Notes: a model not told the origin generated them from the sequence alone. A DNA stretch of 64,000 nucleotides from Bordetella parapertussis (GCA_945883145.1 CAMCXB010000002.1:57719-121718); one strand, 5' to 3'. Positions 30,424-39,739 are shown, counted from the stretch's first letter. Made by a program: numbers and translations.

Positions 30424-31013
30424 GTTGTTAGCTCCGTGACCATTAAGGCCATATTTCTTTGTGTGCGGAGCGAATACGCTAGAGCACACAGCACATCATA
30501 GGATGTATGCGAGAGCCGAACTTGGGGAAGGGGGAAGAGTTGCCGTTTTCGTCTTGAGCATTCACATCAATTGATGTGAGAGTCAACACAGGGCGCGGAT
30601 GAAAAAAATCAGTTGGTGACTTGCAGCGCCGAGCCTCGCAAGCCATGACAATCAAGCGCCAATAAAAATGGCAGGGCTTGATGCGATGGGTGGCGATTCG
30701 GATTAACCATAATTAATGTGGTTTGCAAATTCATTTAACTCGATTCAATTACATCAACCAACAAGCTCACATCACATGGAGTGGGCTGGTCAGACTTATC
30801 CTTACGTTCCAAGCATTCGGTCCAACATTCCAGCGCACGGTCCGGCGACAACAGAGGAGCAGCCTTGACGGCACAGGAATGCTGCATACACAGCTTTCCC
30901 ATCGAATTTGCAAATTTGGCGAGGCCGATGGAGTCGCCCCTGTGTAGAATGTATTTTTTATTCTTACACGCGCAGTGATTACAACCTCACTGCAGCCTGA
31001 TTATATATTCAAA
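30424..31013. other. 590-bp divergent region between rne and rluC
   Basis: No gene supported; short frames inside show no family features. It must contain the rne leader (minus strand) and the rluC promoter (plus strand). The clearest structure is an 18-bp palindrome at 30562-30579. E. coli rne has a 361-nt leader that RNase E itself cleaves for autocontrol; the length here would allow the same, which is inference. Confidence 0.55.
30562..30579. promoter_or_regulatory. 18-bp perfect palindrome in the rne-rluC spacer
   Basis: TCACATCAATTGATGTGA reads identically on both strands, 139 bp upstream of the rne start. It could be a dimeric regulator site or, in RNA, a short hairpin. The chance occurrence of an 18-bp palindrome at a given place is about 1 in 260,000. 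Confidence 0.55.
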
Positions 31014-32030
31014 ATGAAGGACTTAGCGAGTGTTTCTGAAGCGTTTGTCAGATCCCAAGAGGTTACACCGACTGGGCAGGTACAAATGCAAGTCCGAATG
31101 ATAGCAATTGAACAAGAAGATGCGGGTCAACGCATTGATAACTTTTTGATACGCATCTGTAAAGGCGTACCTAAAAGCCATGTTTATCAGGTTTTACGTT
31201 CAGGTCAGGTGAGAGTTAATAAGGGCAGAGTAGCCCAAACTTATCGCTTAGTTGAAGGCGATATGGTGCGTGTTCCGCCTATGCGCTTGGCGGAGCGCGA
31301 AGAAAAACATACGCCTGCTGCTGAATTTAAGATTCTGTTGGAAGATAGTCATTTGTTGGTGATTGATAAACCTGCAGGTGTCGCAGTGCATGGTGGTTCG
31401 GGTGTGAGTTATGGTGTGATTGAGCAGTTGCGAGCTTCTAGGCCAGAGGCGCAATTTCTCGAGTTGGTGCATAGATTAGACCGAGAAACCTCAGGTATTT
31501 TGATGTTGGCTAAAAAACGCTCAGCGCTCACGCATTTACATGAGCAAATTCGTGCGGGCACTATCGATAAACGTTATTTAACACTGGTGTATGGTGAGTG
31601 GAAAAACAGTCGACAGCACGTCAAACTGCCGCTCTTTAAATACACCACGCCGGATGGTGAGCGCCGAGTTCGTGTACAAACAGAGGGTGGACTCGCTTCG
31701 CACACGATTTTTAATTTATTGCGAAAATACGGTGACTTTGCATTACTAGAAGCAGAATTGAAAACGGGACGCACGCATCAGATTAGGGTGCATTTATCAG
31801 CCAATGGTTTTCCGATTGCAGGCGATGATAAATATGGTGACTTTACGCTCAATCGCCGCTTGCAAAAAGCAGAAGGGCTGAGAAAAGCCTGTAAGCGCAT
31901 GTTTTTACATGCTTATAAAATTAGTTTTACGCATCCTGATACGAATAAAGTCATTCAGCTACAAGCAGCATTGCCTAAAGATTGTGAAAGTTTTTTACAG
32001 AGTTTGCTTGCTGAGGAAAATACAGCCTGA
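31014..32030 (+). CDS. rluC: 23S rRNA pseudouridine synthase, RluC type
   Basis: RluA-family synthase (338 aa from ATG 31014) with an N-terminal S4 RNA-binding domain (about residues 35-95, QRIDNFLIRICKGVPKSHVY) and the catalytic HRLDRETSGILMLAKKR motif, whose Asp is the nucleophile. By family it converts U955, U2504 and U2580 of 23S rRNA (E. coli numbering). It stands divergent from rne, as in many proteobacteria. An alternative GTG at 30975 and a later ATG at 31086 are possible; the first 25 residues are poorly conserved, so the start is uncertain. Confidence 0.9.
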   Translation: MKDLASVSEAFVRSQEVTPTGQVQMQVRMIAIEQEDAGQRIDNFLIRICKGVPKSHVYQVLRSGQVRVNKGRVAQTYRLVEGDMVRVPPMRLAEREEKHTPAAEFKILLEDSHLLVIDKPAGVAVHGGSGVSYGVIEQLRASRPEAQFLELVHRLDRETSGILMLAKKRSALTHLHEQIRAGTIDKRYLTLVYGEWKNSRQHVKLPLFKYTTPDGERRVRVQTEGGLASHTIFNLLRKYGDFALLEAELKTGRTHQIRVHLSANGFPIAGDDKYGDFTLNRRLQKAEGLRKACKRMFLHAYKISFTHPDTNKVIQLQAALPKDCESFLQSLLAEENTA

Positions 32031-32131
32031 CTCTGGATGTAAGAAATAAAATAATGAACGATATAAACTTAACCACAGCCTAATCACTTACCAAAAAGTC
32101 TGGATGCTGCCTGCTAGCGCCAGAACACACT

Positions 32132-32791
32132 ATGCCAAGAAAACAATTTGATTTAATCGTCTTTGACTGGGACGGCACACTGATGGACAGCACTGCTGCT
32201 ATTGTGAAGAGCATGCAAGCTGCTGCCAAAGATTTAAGTTTGCCTGTGCCAGATAATAAGTCAGCATCGTATGTGATTGGTTTAGGTTTGCAAGATGCGA
32301 TGCAAACTTTAATGCCTGATCTTGATCCTGCTGCTTATCCACGTATGGTAGAGCGTTATAAGCATCATTATTTATCGCAAGATCATGAGTTAACTTTGTT
32401 TGATGGTGTGCCAGAGATGTTGGATCAACTCTCTGCTGATGGTTATTTTTTAGCGGTTGCAACTGGTAAAAGTCGTGTTGGACTTAACAGAGCCTTACAC
32501 GCAGTCGGTATGATGAGTTTGTTTGATGCCACACGCTGTGCAGATGAAACTTTTTCTAAACCGCATCCCGCAATGTTGCAAGAACTGACGCGAGAATTAG
32601 GTCAAGATATGAAGCGCACCCTCATGATAGGCGACACTACCCATGATTTACTGATGGCGAGTAATGCAGGTGCTGCTTCTGTTGGTGTGTATTTCGGTGC
32701 ACATCCTGAACATGAATTAAATCAGCATGCGCCTTTGTTTGGCGCGCATTCTATTCCTGCCTTACATGATTGGTTAATCGAGCATGCCTGA
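32132..32791 (+). CDS. HAD-family hydrolase, phosphoglycolate phosphatase-like
   Basis: HAD subfamily IA phosphatase (219 aa). Motif I FDWDGTLMDS (nucleophile and acid Asp, about residues 11-20), motif II VATGKS, the motif III Lys in SKPHP, and motif IV MIGDTTHDLLMA are all present. The cap is helical. It is the usual Gph-like protein following rluC in Burkholderiales; the physiological substrate is not shown. The downstream Rieske gene overlaps by 8 nt, suggesting translational coupling. Confidence 0.88.
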   Translation: MPRKQFDLIVFDWDGTLMDSTAAIVKSMQAAAKDLSLPVPDNKSASYVIGLGLQDAMQTLMPDLDPAAYPRMVERYKHHYLSQDHELTLFDGVPEMLDQLSADGYFLAVATGKSRVGLNRALHAVGMMSLFDATRCADETFSKPHPAMLQELTRELGQDMKRTLMIGDTTHDLLMASNAGAASVGVYFGAHPEHELNQHAPLFGAHSIPALHDWLIEHA

Positions 32792-33173
32792 TAGCGCAGA
32801 GATGTCTGATTCCACTATTTTTATTTGTGAATCATCTGCAGTCGAAGAGGGTGGTCGTGGTGTGCGTTTTCCGCTTACTGCTGCGGGTGAAGATGCAGTG
32901 GGTTTTGTGGTGCGGTTCGAGCAGGAAGTGCATGGTTATTTAAACCGCTGTGCACATGTGCCTATGGAGTTGGATTGGAATCAGGGTGAGTTTTTTGAAT
33001 CCAGTGGTTTGTTTTTAATGTGTGCAACGCACGGTGCATTATATGAACCTAACACAGGAAAATGTGCAGGTGGTCCCTGCCGTGGTGGTAGCTTGAAACA
33101 AATTAAAGTCGTTGAAAAAGAGCACAAAATATTTTGGCAGCCGGATGATGTTTTTCGTCCTGTGCTTGCCTGA
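32784..33173 (+). CDS. Rieske [2Fe-2S] ferredoxin-like protein
   Basis: Small soluble Rieske protein (129 aa; a second ATG at 32802 would give 123 aa). Cluster ligands are C-x-H (NRCAHVPME) and C-x2-H (MCATHGALYEP), followed by a GGPCRGG loop. There is no signal peptide or membrane anchor. It overlaps the HAD gene and precedes the S49 peptidase by 45 nt. A role as electron carrier is inferred from the fold; no partner oxygenase lies nearby. Confidence 0.85.
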   Translation: MPDSAEMSDSTIFICESSAVEEGGRGVRFPLTAAGEDAVGFVVRFEQEVHGYLNRCAHVPMELDWNQGEFFESSGLFLMCATHGALYEPNTGKCAGGPCRGGSLKQIKVVEKEHKIFWQPDDVFRPVLA

Positions 33174-33218
33174 TAAATAGTGCACTTCATATTAGTCTGA
33201 ATGTAAAGAAAAAATATC

Positions 33219-34379
33219 ATGAACGATAAAGAACAAAATACACCTACAACTCCATCATCACAATCAGATGGTCAATCACATCCTGAAAATAAGAGTGTGG
33301 AATCTGCAGTGGATGAAGCTACACATCAGGTGAAGCATGATGCGCATGGTGAAGCTAAGTATGCAGAACAGCACGAAGATAAGCACGAAGAGCAGCATGA
33401 AAAAAAATCAGAATGGACACATGCTTCTGCGCATACTGAGCCTTCTTTGATTCCAGAGCGTACCGTGTTAGAAAGTTTGGCACGTGAGATGTTGAATGAA
33501 CAAAAAGCGAATCGTCGCTGGCGTAATTTCTTTCGTTTTTCTGTATTACTCGTTACCGTGGTTGCGATTTGGGCAGCATTTGATATTAGTGGTGCACCTA
33601 AAGAAGTATTGACGCGTCACACTGCCTTAGTTGAATTAAATGGTGAAATTGATGGTGATAGTAGTTCTGCTTCAGCTAGTGTTTTGCTTCCTGCATTGAA
33701 TAGTGCATTTAGTGATGAAGCATCAGCGGGCATTATTTTGCGTGTGAATAGTCCGGGTGGCTCTCCTGTGCAAGCCGGTATTGTGAATGATGAAATCACG
33801 CGCTTACGCGCGCTTTATCCTAAGAAGCCGCTGTATGTGGTGGTAGAAGATATGTGTGCTTCAGGTTGCTATTACATCGCTGCTGCTGCTGATGGTATTT
33901 ATGTGAATCAAGCGAGCATTGTTGGATCAATCGGTGTCTTAATGAGTAGTTTTGGTTTTACAGGTTTGATGGAAAAAATTGGTGTTGAACGTCGCTTAAT
34001 GACAGCAGGTGAAAACAAGGGTTTTCTTGATCCATTCTCTGCGCAGACACCTACGCAAAAAGAATTTACGCAAGGCTTGTTACATGAAATTCATGAACAA
34101 TTTATTGCAGTGGTGAGAAAAGGACGTGGCAAGCGTTTGAAAGAAACGCCTGATATGTTTTCCGGATTGTTTTGGACAGGTAGTAAAGCTATCTCTCTTG
34201 GTTTAGCAGATGGCTTGGGTACTGTAGATAGCGTAGCGCGTGATGTAATTAAAGCTGAAGAAATTGTTGATTACACAGCGCATGAAGGTTTATCTGATCG
34301 TGTATTGAAAAAGATTGGTGCTGCTGCTGGTGCGAGTGCAGTGAAGGCAATGCAATCCGAAGCGATCAAGCTGCGCTAA
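33219..34379 (+). CDS. sppA: S49 signal peptide peptidase, short SppA type
   Basis: Membrane-bound peptidase (386 aa) that degrades cleaved signal peptides. A transmembrane helix (about residues 105-124) follows an unusually long, charged cytosolic N-terminus rich in His, Glu and Lys (residues 1-90, with HEDKHEEQHEKK). The catalytic Ser lies in CASGCYYIAAAAD and the general-base Lys in GENKGFLDPF, as in the short Ser-Lys SppA enzymes. It is the third gene of the HAD-Rieske-sppA cluster. A hairpin at 34444 lies downstream. Confidence 0.88.
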   Translation: MNDKEQNTPTTPSSQSDGQSHPENKSVESAVDEATHQVKHDAHGEAKYAEQHEDKHEEQHEKKSEWTHASAHTEPSLIPERTVLESLAREMLNEQKANRRWRNFFRFSVLLVTVVAIWAAFDISGAPKEVLTRHTALVELNGEIDGDSSSASASVLLPALNSAFSDEASAGIILRVNSPGGSPVQAGIVNDEITRLRALYPKKPLYVVVEDMCASGCYYIAAAADGIYVNQASIVGSIGVLMSSFGFTGLMEKIGVERRLMTAGENKGFLDPFSAQTPTQKEFTQGLLHEIHEQFIAVVRKGRGKRLKETPDMFSGLFWTGSKAISLGLADGLGTVDSVARDVIKAEEIVDYTAHEGLSDRVLKKIGAAAGASAVKAMQSEAIKLR

Positions 34380-34696
34380 AGCCAGCTGAATCACTGATTA
34401 CGTATTACTTGATTAGTTTTGTACTGTCGGTTCGATCAGCGAACTAAAAATCATCTGCTCATCTAGTGCAGTTCTATGATTTTTAGCAAGACGGTAGATT
34501 AATAGAACTCTTGCGGGTGTGTAGTTACACAGAGTTCGAAATTTAATTTGAATAGCCATAGCGTTATGTCATTAGATTTCAATTATTAATCTATCCGTTC
34601 TCTTTCATTTCCCACTTTCTTATTCACATACTTTATTCAGACGAGGCGGTTTTTCGTTGTTTGAATTGACGGTATATCACTTCCACAGGAAAAAAT
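34380..34696. other. 317-bp intergenic region with a long hairpin
   Basis: No gene supported. The only clear structure is an inverted repeat: CTAAAAATCA (34444-34453) with TGATTTTTAG (34477-34486), with CTGC/GCAG nested inside. It may terminate sppA, though no T-tract follows the stem. The rest is AT-rich and should hold the promoter of the next gene. Confidence 0.55.
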
Positions 34697-36061
34697 ATGC
34701 AGCCAGTTGGCAATTACAGTCATGTTCGATCTCCACTGTTGATGCAGGTCGAGGCAGAGCAGGTTACAACTTCATCACGTTCTACTCACAGCAATAATCA
34801 ACAAATTGCACCACGTATGTTTAGCAAGAATATGATTTTTGTTGAATTGCCACAGGCATCAAAATCTACCCGAGTAGGCGGACCCCAACTTAGACGTCCT
34901 AAAATGGATCAGCGTGCCAGAGAGAATATTGTGAATCAAATTCGCAAGAAAAATGGCATAGCGTTACCCGATCAGATGATTAGTCAGTCTAAACAAATCG
35001 CTCTGGTTGACGCATTAGATAGTGCATATAGTTATGAGTCGCTGACTGAGACAGCAAAGGATATGTGGACATGGATGGCGACGGCAACGCGGTCATTGTC
35101 TTCTTATATGCCTGATATTCAGATAGGTCCGCCAGCAGTAGAGGCTAGCTTTTCAAGTAATGTAATAGATGTCACTAAACCATCGACGATCAGTGAGTTT
35201 TTAAAGTCATTTCAACATGATTTTGATATACAGTTAAGTAGATCTTTGCAATTAGATGATAGCGTTAAAGGTGTAACGATTATTGTTGGAACTAAAGGAT
35301 TTGATAAGAGTATTAACGAAAAAATTGCCCGAGTACTTGCTGGAATGAAGAATGTCGACGGCGATTTATTGTTCATTCCAGGTTCAATGCCGGGATGTAA
35401 GTTCGCTTTGGATGTGTATAAGCTACGTAATGCTAACTGCAAAGAAATTGATGGCGATCTTCCATTCAACACTAACGGTTTATCAGAAGCTTCAATAGAA
35501 ATTCAGAAATTTTCTATATTTAGGACAACGATGGCTGAGCCGAATAAGGCAGCATTGCAAATATCAAATTTAGTAAAAAAAACGACTGATTCACTTAAAA
35601 AAATGAAGTCAATAATTGATCAAGCTGGGGGACTTGATCTAGCAGAAATAGATAAGATAATTGATAAAGAAGAATTTCAGGATTATTCAACACAGAAAAA
35701 ATTTGATCCTTCTTCGGTATATGTGGGCAATAGTAATTATATGAATATGGAGGAAATACGTTCCAAATTTAATGCAGCATTAGATGATGGAAAGCGATTA
35801 AAGATTGCTGTTGATGGTTCTATTACTATTAATCCTTATAAATCAATAGGTGAAAGTTTAGTAAATACGATTAATTCTCACAACTCAGATAGTTCTACTA
35901 AATATGCTGTGATTGACGTTGAAGACTTATTTACTGTGGCGGATAAATTGTATGACGACATAGTCGGCAATGCTATCGTGATGGTTCCTCATGGTATTTA
36001 TAAAAATACGCTAAATCAAAATCTATTATTACAACGAGATTCTAAAAGAATTGATCTTTAA
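34697..36061 (+). CDS. Unrecognised 454-residue protein
   Basis: I do not recognise this protein. It has no signal peptide and no transmembrane segment. The first 60 residues are Ser/Thr/Gln/Asn-rich and look disordered. A predicted alpha/beta region (about 190-270) includes VTIIVGTKGFDKSINEKIA, GDLLFIPGSMPG and ALDVYKLRNANCKEIDGD; the end has AIVMVPHGIY. These faintly recall the Tiki/ChaN/EreA-type fold, but the usual GE...H metal residues are missing, so this is speculation. The central part (290-350) is Lys-rich and helical. GC content is lower than its housekeeping neighbours. An AGGAAA ribosome site precedes the ATG. It interrupts the conserved sppA-to-maf order, suggesting insertion. 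Confidence 0.7.
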   Translation: MQPVGNYSHVRSPLLMQVEAEQVTTSSRSTHSNNQQIAPRMFSKNMIFVELPQASKSTRVGGPQLRRPKMDQRARENIVNQIRKKNGIALPDQMISQSKQIALVDALDSAYSYESLTETAKDMWTWMATATRSLSSYMPDIQIGPPAVEASFSSNVIDVTKPSTISEFLKSFQHDFDIQLSRSLQLDDSVKGVTIIVGTKGFDKSINEKIARVLAGMKNVDGDLLFIPGSMPGCKFALDVYKLRNANCKEIDGDLPFNTNGLSEASIEIQKFSIFRTTMAEPNKAALQISNLVKKTTDSLKKMKSIIDQAGGLDLAEIDKIIDKEEFQDYSTQKKFDPSSVYVGNSNYMNMEEIRSKFNAALDDGKRLKIAVDGSITINPYKSIGESLVNTINSHNSDSSTKYAVIDVEDLFTVADKLYDDIVGNAIVMVPHGIYKNTLNQNLLLQRDSKRIDL

Positions 36062-36068
36062 ATAGAAA

Positions 36069-36109
36069 ATCGCGACTTGATCTTTTAGTCACATTGATCA
36101 AATCGCGAT
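36069..36109. terminator. Hairpin between converging genes
   Basis: ATCGCGA-C-TTGATC (36069-36082) pairs with GATCAA-A-TCGCGAT (36096-36109), 13 bp with one mismatch. It lies between the convergent stops at 36061 and 36143. There is no T-tract, so it may be a folded 3' end rather than an intrinsic terminator. Confidence 0.5.
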
Positions 36110-36142
36110 GACCAAAGATGAAATTCTGAAGAATACTATTAC

Positions 36143-36874
36143 TTATTCAGCTAAAAATAAAAACACGGTTGGCTTCTTATGAAAATCAGGAAGCCGACCT
36201 TTTGCAATTTCTCGCTCCCATGCATCAGCAGTTTGAGTCGTGATGGTTTCCGAAGTTAAAGTCAAATCAGTTGCAACACAGACTAAAGTTTGGCCATTGC
36301 AGTTACTCAGCATTGCTTCTAACAACGCCTGATTACGATAAGGCGTTTCAATAAAAATCTGCGTTTGATTTTCTTGCTGTGAGCGTTGCTCTAATAATTT
36401 AATGCGTTTACTCCGCATGCTTGCATCAGTAGGTAAGTAACCATGAAATGCGAAGCTTTGTCCATTTAAGCCGCTTGCCATTAAGGCTAATAAAATCGAT
36501 GAAGGTCCCACTAAAGGTTTTACGGTGATGCCTTCTGCATGAGCGAGTCGAACTAAGCTTGCACCGGGATCGGCAACAGCAGGTACACCGGCTTCTGATA
36601 ACACGCCCACATTAAAACCTTCACGCAGTGGTGCTAACAAAGCAGGTAATGCAGCTGCGGATGTGTTGATGTTGAGTTCAGTGATCTGTATCTCTTGCAA
36701 TGCGATAGACAATGGATGACTTGCACTCACTTGTTTTAAAAATGCACGCGCAGTCTTGGCATTTTCAGCAACGAAGTGATGCAGGGATGCTGTCACAGCG
36801 CACACTTCTGCCGGCAAAATGCTAACTAGTTCAGTAGGTCCTAAGGATGTGGGAATTAAATAAAGCGTAGTCAT
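36143..36874 (-). CDS. SAM-dependent methyltransferase, tetrapyrrole-methylase fold
   Basis: A 243-residue member of the corrin/porphyrin methylase fold that includes RsmI. Segments typical of the fold are LYLIPTSLG at the N-terminus, VGVLSEAGVPAVADPGASLV and PLVGPSSILLALMASGLNGQSFAFHGYLP. It is shorter than RsmI and belongs to the RsmI-like paralogue usually found beside maf in betaproteobacteria. The target is not known; RsmI itself 2'-O-methylates 16S rRNA C1402. It is 24 nt downstream of maf, so the two are probably cotranscribed. Confidence 0.82.
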   Translation of the reverse strand: MTTLYLIPTSLGPTELVSILPAEVCAVTASLHHFVAENAKTARAFLKQVSASHPLSIALQEIQITELNINTSAAALPALLAPLREGFNVGVLSEAGVPAVADPGASLVRLAHAEGITVKPLVGPSSILLALMASGLNGQSFAFHGYLPTDASMRSKRIKLLEQRSQQENQTQIFIETPYRNQALLEAMLSNCNGQTLVCVATDLTLTSETITTQTADAWEREIAKGRLPDFHKKPTVFLFLAE

Positions 36875-36898
36875 AAGAGTTGGTTGAAATTAGTCACG

Positions 36899-37522
36899 CT
36901 AAAAAAAAGACACACCGCAATTGCGCAGCATGCTGGTGAGTGCAATCAGAGGTAAGCCTGTAAGTGCGGTAGGGTCTGTGCCTTCGATTGAGGCTATCAG
37001 TGTAATGCCTAAGCCTTCATTTTTTGCGCTGCCTGCACAATCATAAGGTTGTTCAATTTTTAAATAGGCATCTAACTCTGCATTAGGCAAATCACGAAAG
37101 GTCACCACGGTTTGTATATTTTCTATTTGCAGTGGTTTGGTGCTTGTCGGGTGCGTGTCGATTAAACATAGTGCAGTGTGAAACACAACCGAGCGTCCGC
37201 GCATCATTTGTAATTGCGCTAATGCGTTTGCATGATTACCTGGTTTGCCGATTTGGTGATTGTCGAGAGTTGCTACTTGATCAGAACCAATCACTAGCGC
37301 AGGCGAGGTCTGCTCGGCGATTTTTTGTGCTTTAGCTTGCGCTAAGCGCAGTGCGGTGGCTACCGGTGTTTCATTCGGCAGACTGGTTTCATCTATGTCA
37401 GGTGACATGACTTCAAAGGGCAAACGCAAGCGCTGCAGTAATTCTTTGCGATAGGCTGAGCCTGACGCCAGAATCAGTCTTCGTGGTGTGTTTGCTGAGG
37501 GTGGAGAAGATGAGTCTTGCAT
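36899..37522 (-). CDS. Maf/YceF-family nucleotide pyrophosphatase
   Basis: Maf-fold protein (207 aa) with the N-terminal LILASGSAYRKELLQRL motif, the catalytic region VIGSDQVATLD, and YDCAGSAKNEGLG near residue 165. The latter resembles the YceF (7-methyl-GTP pyrophosphatase) subgroup rather than the dTTP/UTP Maf subgroup. It hydrolyses modified nucleotides as a house-cleaning enzyme. It stands divergent from yceD-rpmF; yceF-yceD-rpmF-plsX is also the E. coli order. Confidence 0.88.
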   Translation of the reverse strand: MQDSSSPPSANTPRRLILASGSAYRKELLQRLRLPFEVMSPDIDETSLPNETPVATALRLAQAKAQKIAEQTSPALVIGSDQVATLDNHQIGKPGNHANALAQLQMMRGRSVVFHTALCLIDTHPTSTKPLQIENIQTVVTFRDLPNAELDAYLKIEQPYDCAGSAKNEGLGITLIASIEGTDPTALTGLPLIALTSMLRNCGVSFF

Positions 37523-37629
37523 TTATGGCAAACAATTATCAAGAAAAAGAAGTGGTATCGGTCATGTGGCGTACTTGAAAAAACGGCTGCAAAACAGCTG
37601 CGTGAGCTCGTCTCAAACACTGTAAGGCT

Positions 37630-37659
37630 TTGACTTATAAGGCAAAACCCTAGTATTAT
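37630..37659 (+). promoter_or_regulatory. Predicted yceD-rpmF promoter
   Basis: TTGACT (37630-37635), an 18-nt spacer and TATTAT (37654-37659); predicted start near 37666, about 20 nt before the yceD ATG. Confidence 0.6.
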
Positions 37660-37686
37660 CTCAGGTTTTTCGACGGGCTCGCGGAC

Positions 37687-38178
37687 ATGAATGGCAAGAC
37701 TATGGACTTGTTTAAGTTTTGCTTAGACGCTGATCAGGCATCAGGCTCCTATGCCATTCAAGATTTAAACAGACTCAGTGCTGAACTGGTCGCTAGTGAT
37801 GGCGACTTGGCTTGGAATTTTTCTGGCGGACGTCATCAGATAGGTGCACCTGAATTAAAGTTACATATTCAAGCGCAGGTTAAATTAATTTGTCAGCGTT
37901 GTTTGACGCCTTATGTGGAAACTTTAGATTCTGTTTCTACTTTGGTGCTCGCTAAAACCGAAGAGCAGGCTGATGAATTGGAAGAGCGCTTAAATGATGA
38001 CAGCATTGATGTCATTGTTGTCTCGCCTGAACAGGAGTATTCGGTTTTAATAGAAGATGAGGCCTTGCTTGCCTTGCCTGTGTCGCCGCGTCACGCTACG
38101 TGTCCCGATGGTTTTAAGGCAGAAATCATCAATGAAAAGCCAGTGTCACCGTTTGCAGCGTTGAAAAAATTAAAATAA
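37687..38178 (+). CDS. yceD: YceD family protein (DUF177)
   Basis: A 163-residue DUF177 protein. The core features LICQRCLTPY near the middle and LLALPVSPRH and CPDG near the C-terminus. In bacteria and plastids the family is linked to 23S rRNA accumulation and ribosome assembly, and it almost always precedes rpmF, as here. A second in-frame ATG at 37702 (MDLFKF) is an alternative start, since no clear Shine-Dalgarno precedes either. Confidence 0.88.
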   Translation: MNGKTMDLFKFCLDADQASGSYAIQDLNRLSAELVASDGDLAWNFSGGRHQIGAPELKLHIQAQVKLICQRCLTPYVETLDSVSTLVLAKTEEQADELEERLNDDSIDVIVVSPEQEYSVLIEDEALLALPVSPRHATCPDGFKAEIINEKPVSPFAALKKLK

Positions 38179-38274
38179 AAGAAACTTTTTTGCTCGAGTC
38201 AGTCGGTTATCGGTTTGCTGAGATTCATTAAAATTGGCTAAAAATCTTAACTATTCGAGCAATTCCCCTATCAA

Positions 38275-38294
38275 CAGCGCAGTTTTAGGCGCTG
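38275..38294 (+). promoter_or_regulatory. Hairpin in the rpmF leader
   Basis: CAGCGC (38275-38280) pairs with GCGCTG (38289-38294) around an AGTTTTAG loop, 41 nt before rpmF. Its role is unknown. Confidence 0.4.
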
Positions 38295-38335
38295 ACTATG
38301 TTAAAATTTTGGATTAATCGTATTAGGAGTGCATC

Positions 38336-38518
38336 ATGGCAGTTCAACAGAATAAAAAATCACCATCTAAACGTGGCATGCATCGTTCGCATGATTTTTT
38401 GACTGCACCAGCAACAGCAGTTGAACCAACCACTGGTGAGACACATCTGCGTCACCATATCAGCCCAAACGGCTTTTATCGTGGTCGTAAAGTGATCAAG
38501 ACCAAGAACGACGAATAA
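38336..38518 (+). CDS. rpmF: 50S ribosomal protein L32
   Basis: Small ribosomal protein (60 aa), [20 protein letters not shown] at the N-terminus as in all proteobacterial L32. It contains no Cys, so it is the zinc-independent form. AGGAG precedes the ATG. A terminator follows, separating it from plsX. Confidence 0.97.
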   Translation: MAVQQNKKSPSKRGMHRSHDFLTAPATAVEPTTGETHLRHHISPNGFYRGRKVIKTKNDE

Positions 38519-38541
38519 TTTCATTATTCAAAAAAACAATC

Positions 38542-38577
38542 CGGCGTGAAGAGTCTTCGACTGCTTGCGCCGTTTTT
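38542..38577 (+). terminator. Terminator after rpmF
   Basis: CGGCG (38542-38546) pairs with CGCCG (38568-38572), with GAAGA/TCTTC nested inside, followed by TTTTT. Confidence 0.75.
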
Positions 38578-38674
38578 GTATGCAGACACTGCCTTCCTCT
38601 GTCGTTACTCAGTACATTCCCACTATTGCTGATCTAGTCATTCCTATGACTACTTTCAGTCTGTGCTGATCATC

Positions 38675-39739
38675 ATGACGAAAAAAATATCAATTGATTG
38701 TATGGGTGGTGATCACGGACCTCGTGTCACTGTGCCTGCTGCACTTGCTTTCTTAAAGCGTGAGCCTGAGGCTGAACTCATACTCGTTGGTCGCGAAGAT
38801 GCGATACGTGCTGAGTTACAACGTCGTGGCGCTTTGCATCATGCGCGATTGAGCATAGTGCATGCTTCTGAAGTGGTGGAGATGGATGATCCACTCGAAG
38901 TCGCACTGCGTCGTAAAAAAGATTCTTCCATGCGTGTGGCAATTGATCTGGTTAAACAAGGTCAAGCACAAGCCTGTGTCTCAGCGGGTAATACTGCTGC
39001 ATTAATGGCGGTGTCGCGTTATCTACTTAAAACTTTACCTGGTGTGGATAGACCTGCGATTTGTACTATCCTTCCCAATCAAAAAGATGGTCCGACTTAT
39101 ATGTTGGATTTAGGTGCGAATGTCGATTGCGAACCTATGCACTTACATCAATTTGCTTTGATGGGATCAGCTTTAGTGTCAGCAGTTGAAGGTAAACCTA
39201 AACCTACCATTGGTTTATTAAATGTCGGTGCAGAAGATATCAAAGGTAATGAGCTTGTTAAACACACTGCAGAACTATTGCGTGCTGATCATGCAAAAGG
39301 TTTGCTTAATTTTTACGGCAACGTAGAAGGTAATGATATTTTCGAAGGCACCACAGATATTGTTGTGTGTGATGGCTTTGTAGGTAATGTCACCTTGAAA
39401 TCTGTAGAAGGTCTGGGGCGATTAATTAAAGGTGTGATCAAATCCGAACTCAGTAAGGGTTGGATTGATATGTTAGGCGCATTGATTGCTTATCGTGCGT
39501 TGAAACGAGTTTCACAAAGACTCAATCCATCCCGTTACAATGGCGCTAGTTTATTAGGTTTGCGTGGTTTAGTTTTTAAAAGTCATGGTGGTGAAGAAGC
39601 TTATGGCTTTGAATGGGCGATAAGACGTGCTTTTGATGCTGTCCATCATGATGTGTTAACTCGAATAGAAAAATCGATTGCAGAACTCATGCCCCATGCT
39701 GAGCTTGCTGCATCTACAGACTCAAAAAAAACTCTATGA
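38675..39739 (+). CDS. plsX: Phosphate acyltransferase PlsX
   Basis: Converts acyl-ACP to acyl-phosphate for glycerolipid synthesis (354 aa). The N-terminus [16 protein letters not shown] is diagnostic; SAGNTAALM and [24 protein letters not shown] follow. The ATG at 38675 is preferred to a GTG at 38663 on homology. There is no strong Shine-Dalgarno. The stop overlaps the fabH start by 4 nt (ATGA), coupling the two. Confidence 0.95.
   Translation: MTKKISIDCMGGDHGPRVTVPAALAFLKREPEAELILVGREDAIRAELQRRGALHHARLSIVHASEVVEMDDPLEVALRRKKDSSMRVAIDLVKQGQAQACVSAGNTAALMAVSRYLLKTLPGVDRPAICTILPNQKDGPTYMLDLGANVDCEPMHLHQFALMGSALVSAVEGKPKPTIGLLNVGAEDIKGNELVKHTAELLRADHAKGLLNFYGNVEGNDIFEGTTDIVVCDGFVGNVTLKSVEGLGRLIKGVIKSELSKGWIDMLGALIAYRALKRVSQRLNPSRYNGASLLGLRGLVFKSHGGEEAYGFEWAIRRAFDAVHHDVLTRIEKSIAELMPHAELAASTDSKKTL

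Noticed and set aside
30723..30978. Two 65-74 codon frames in the rne-rluC spacer
   Set aside because: They overlap in different frames, lack ribosome sites and have no recognisable features.
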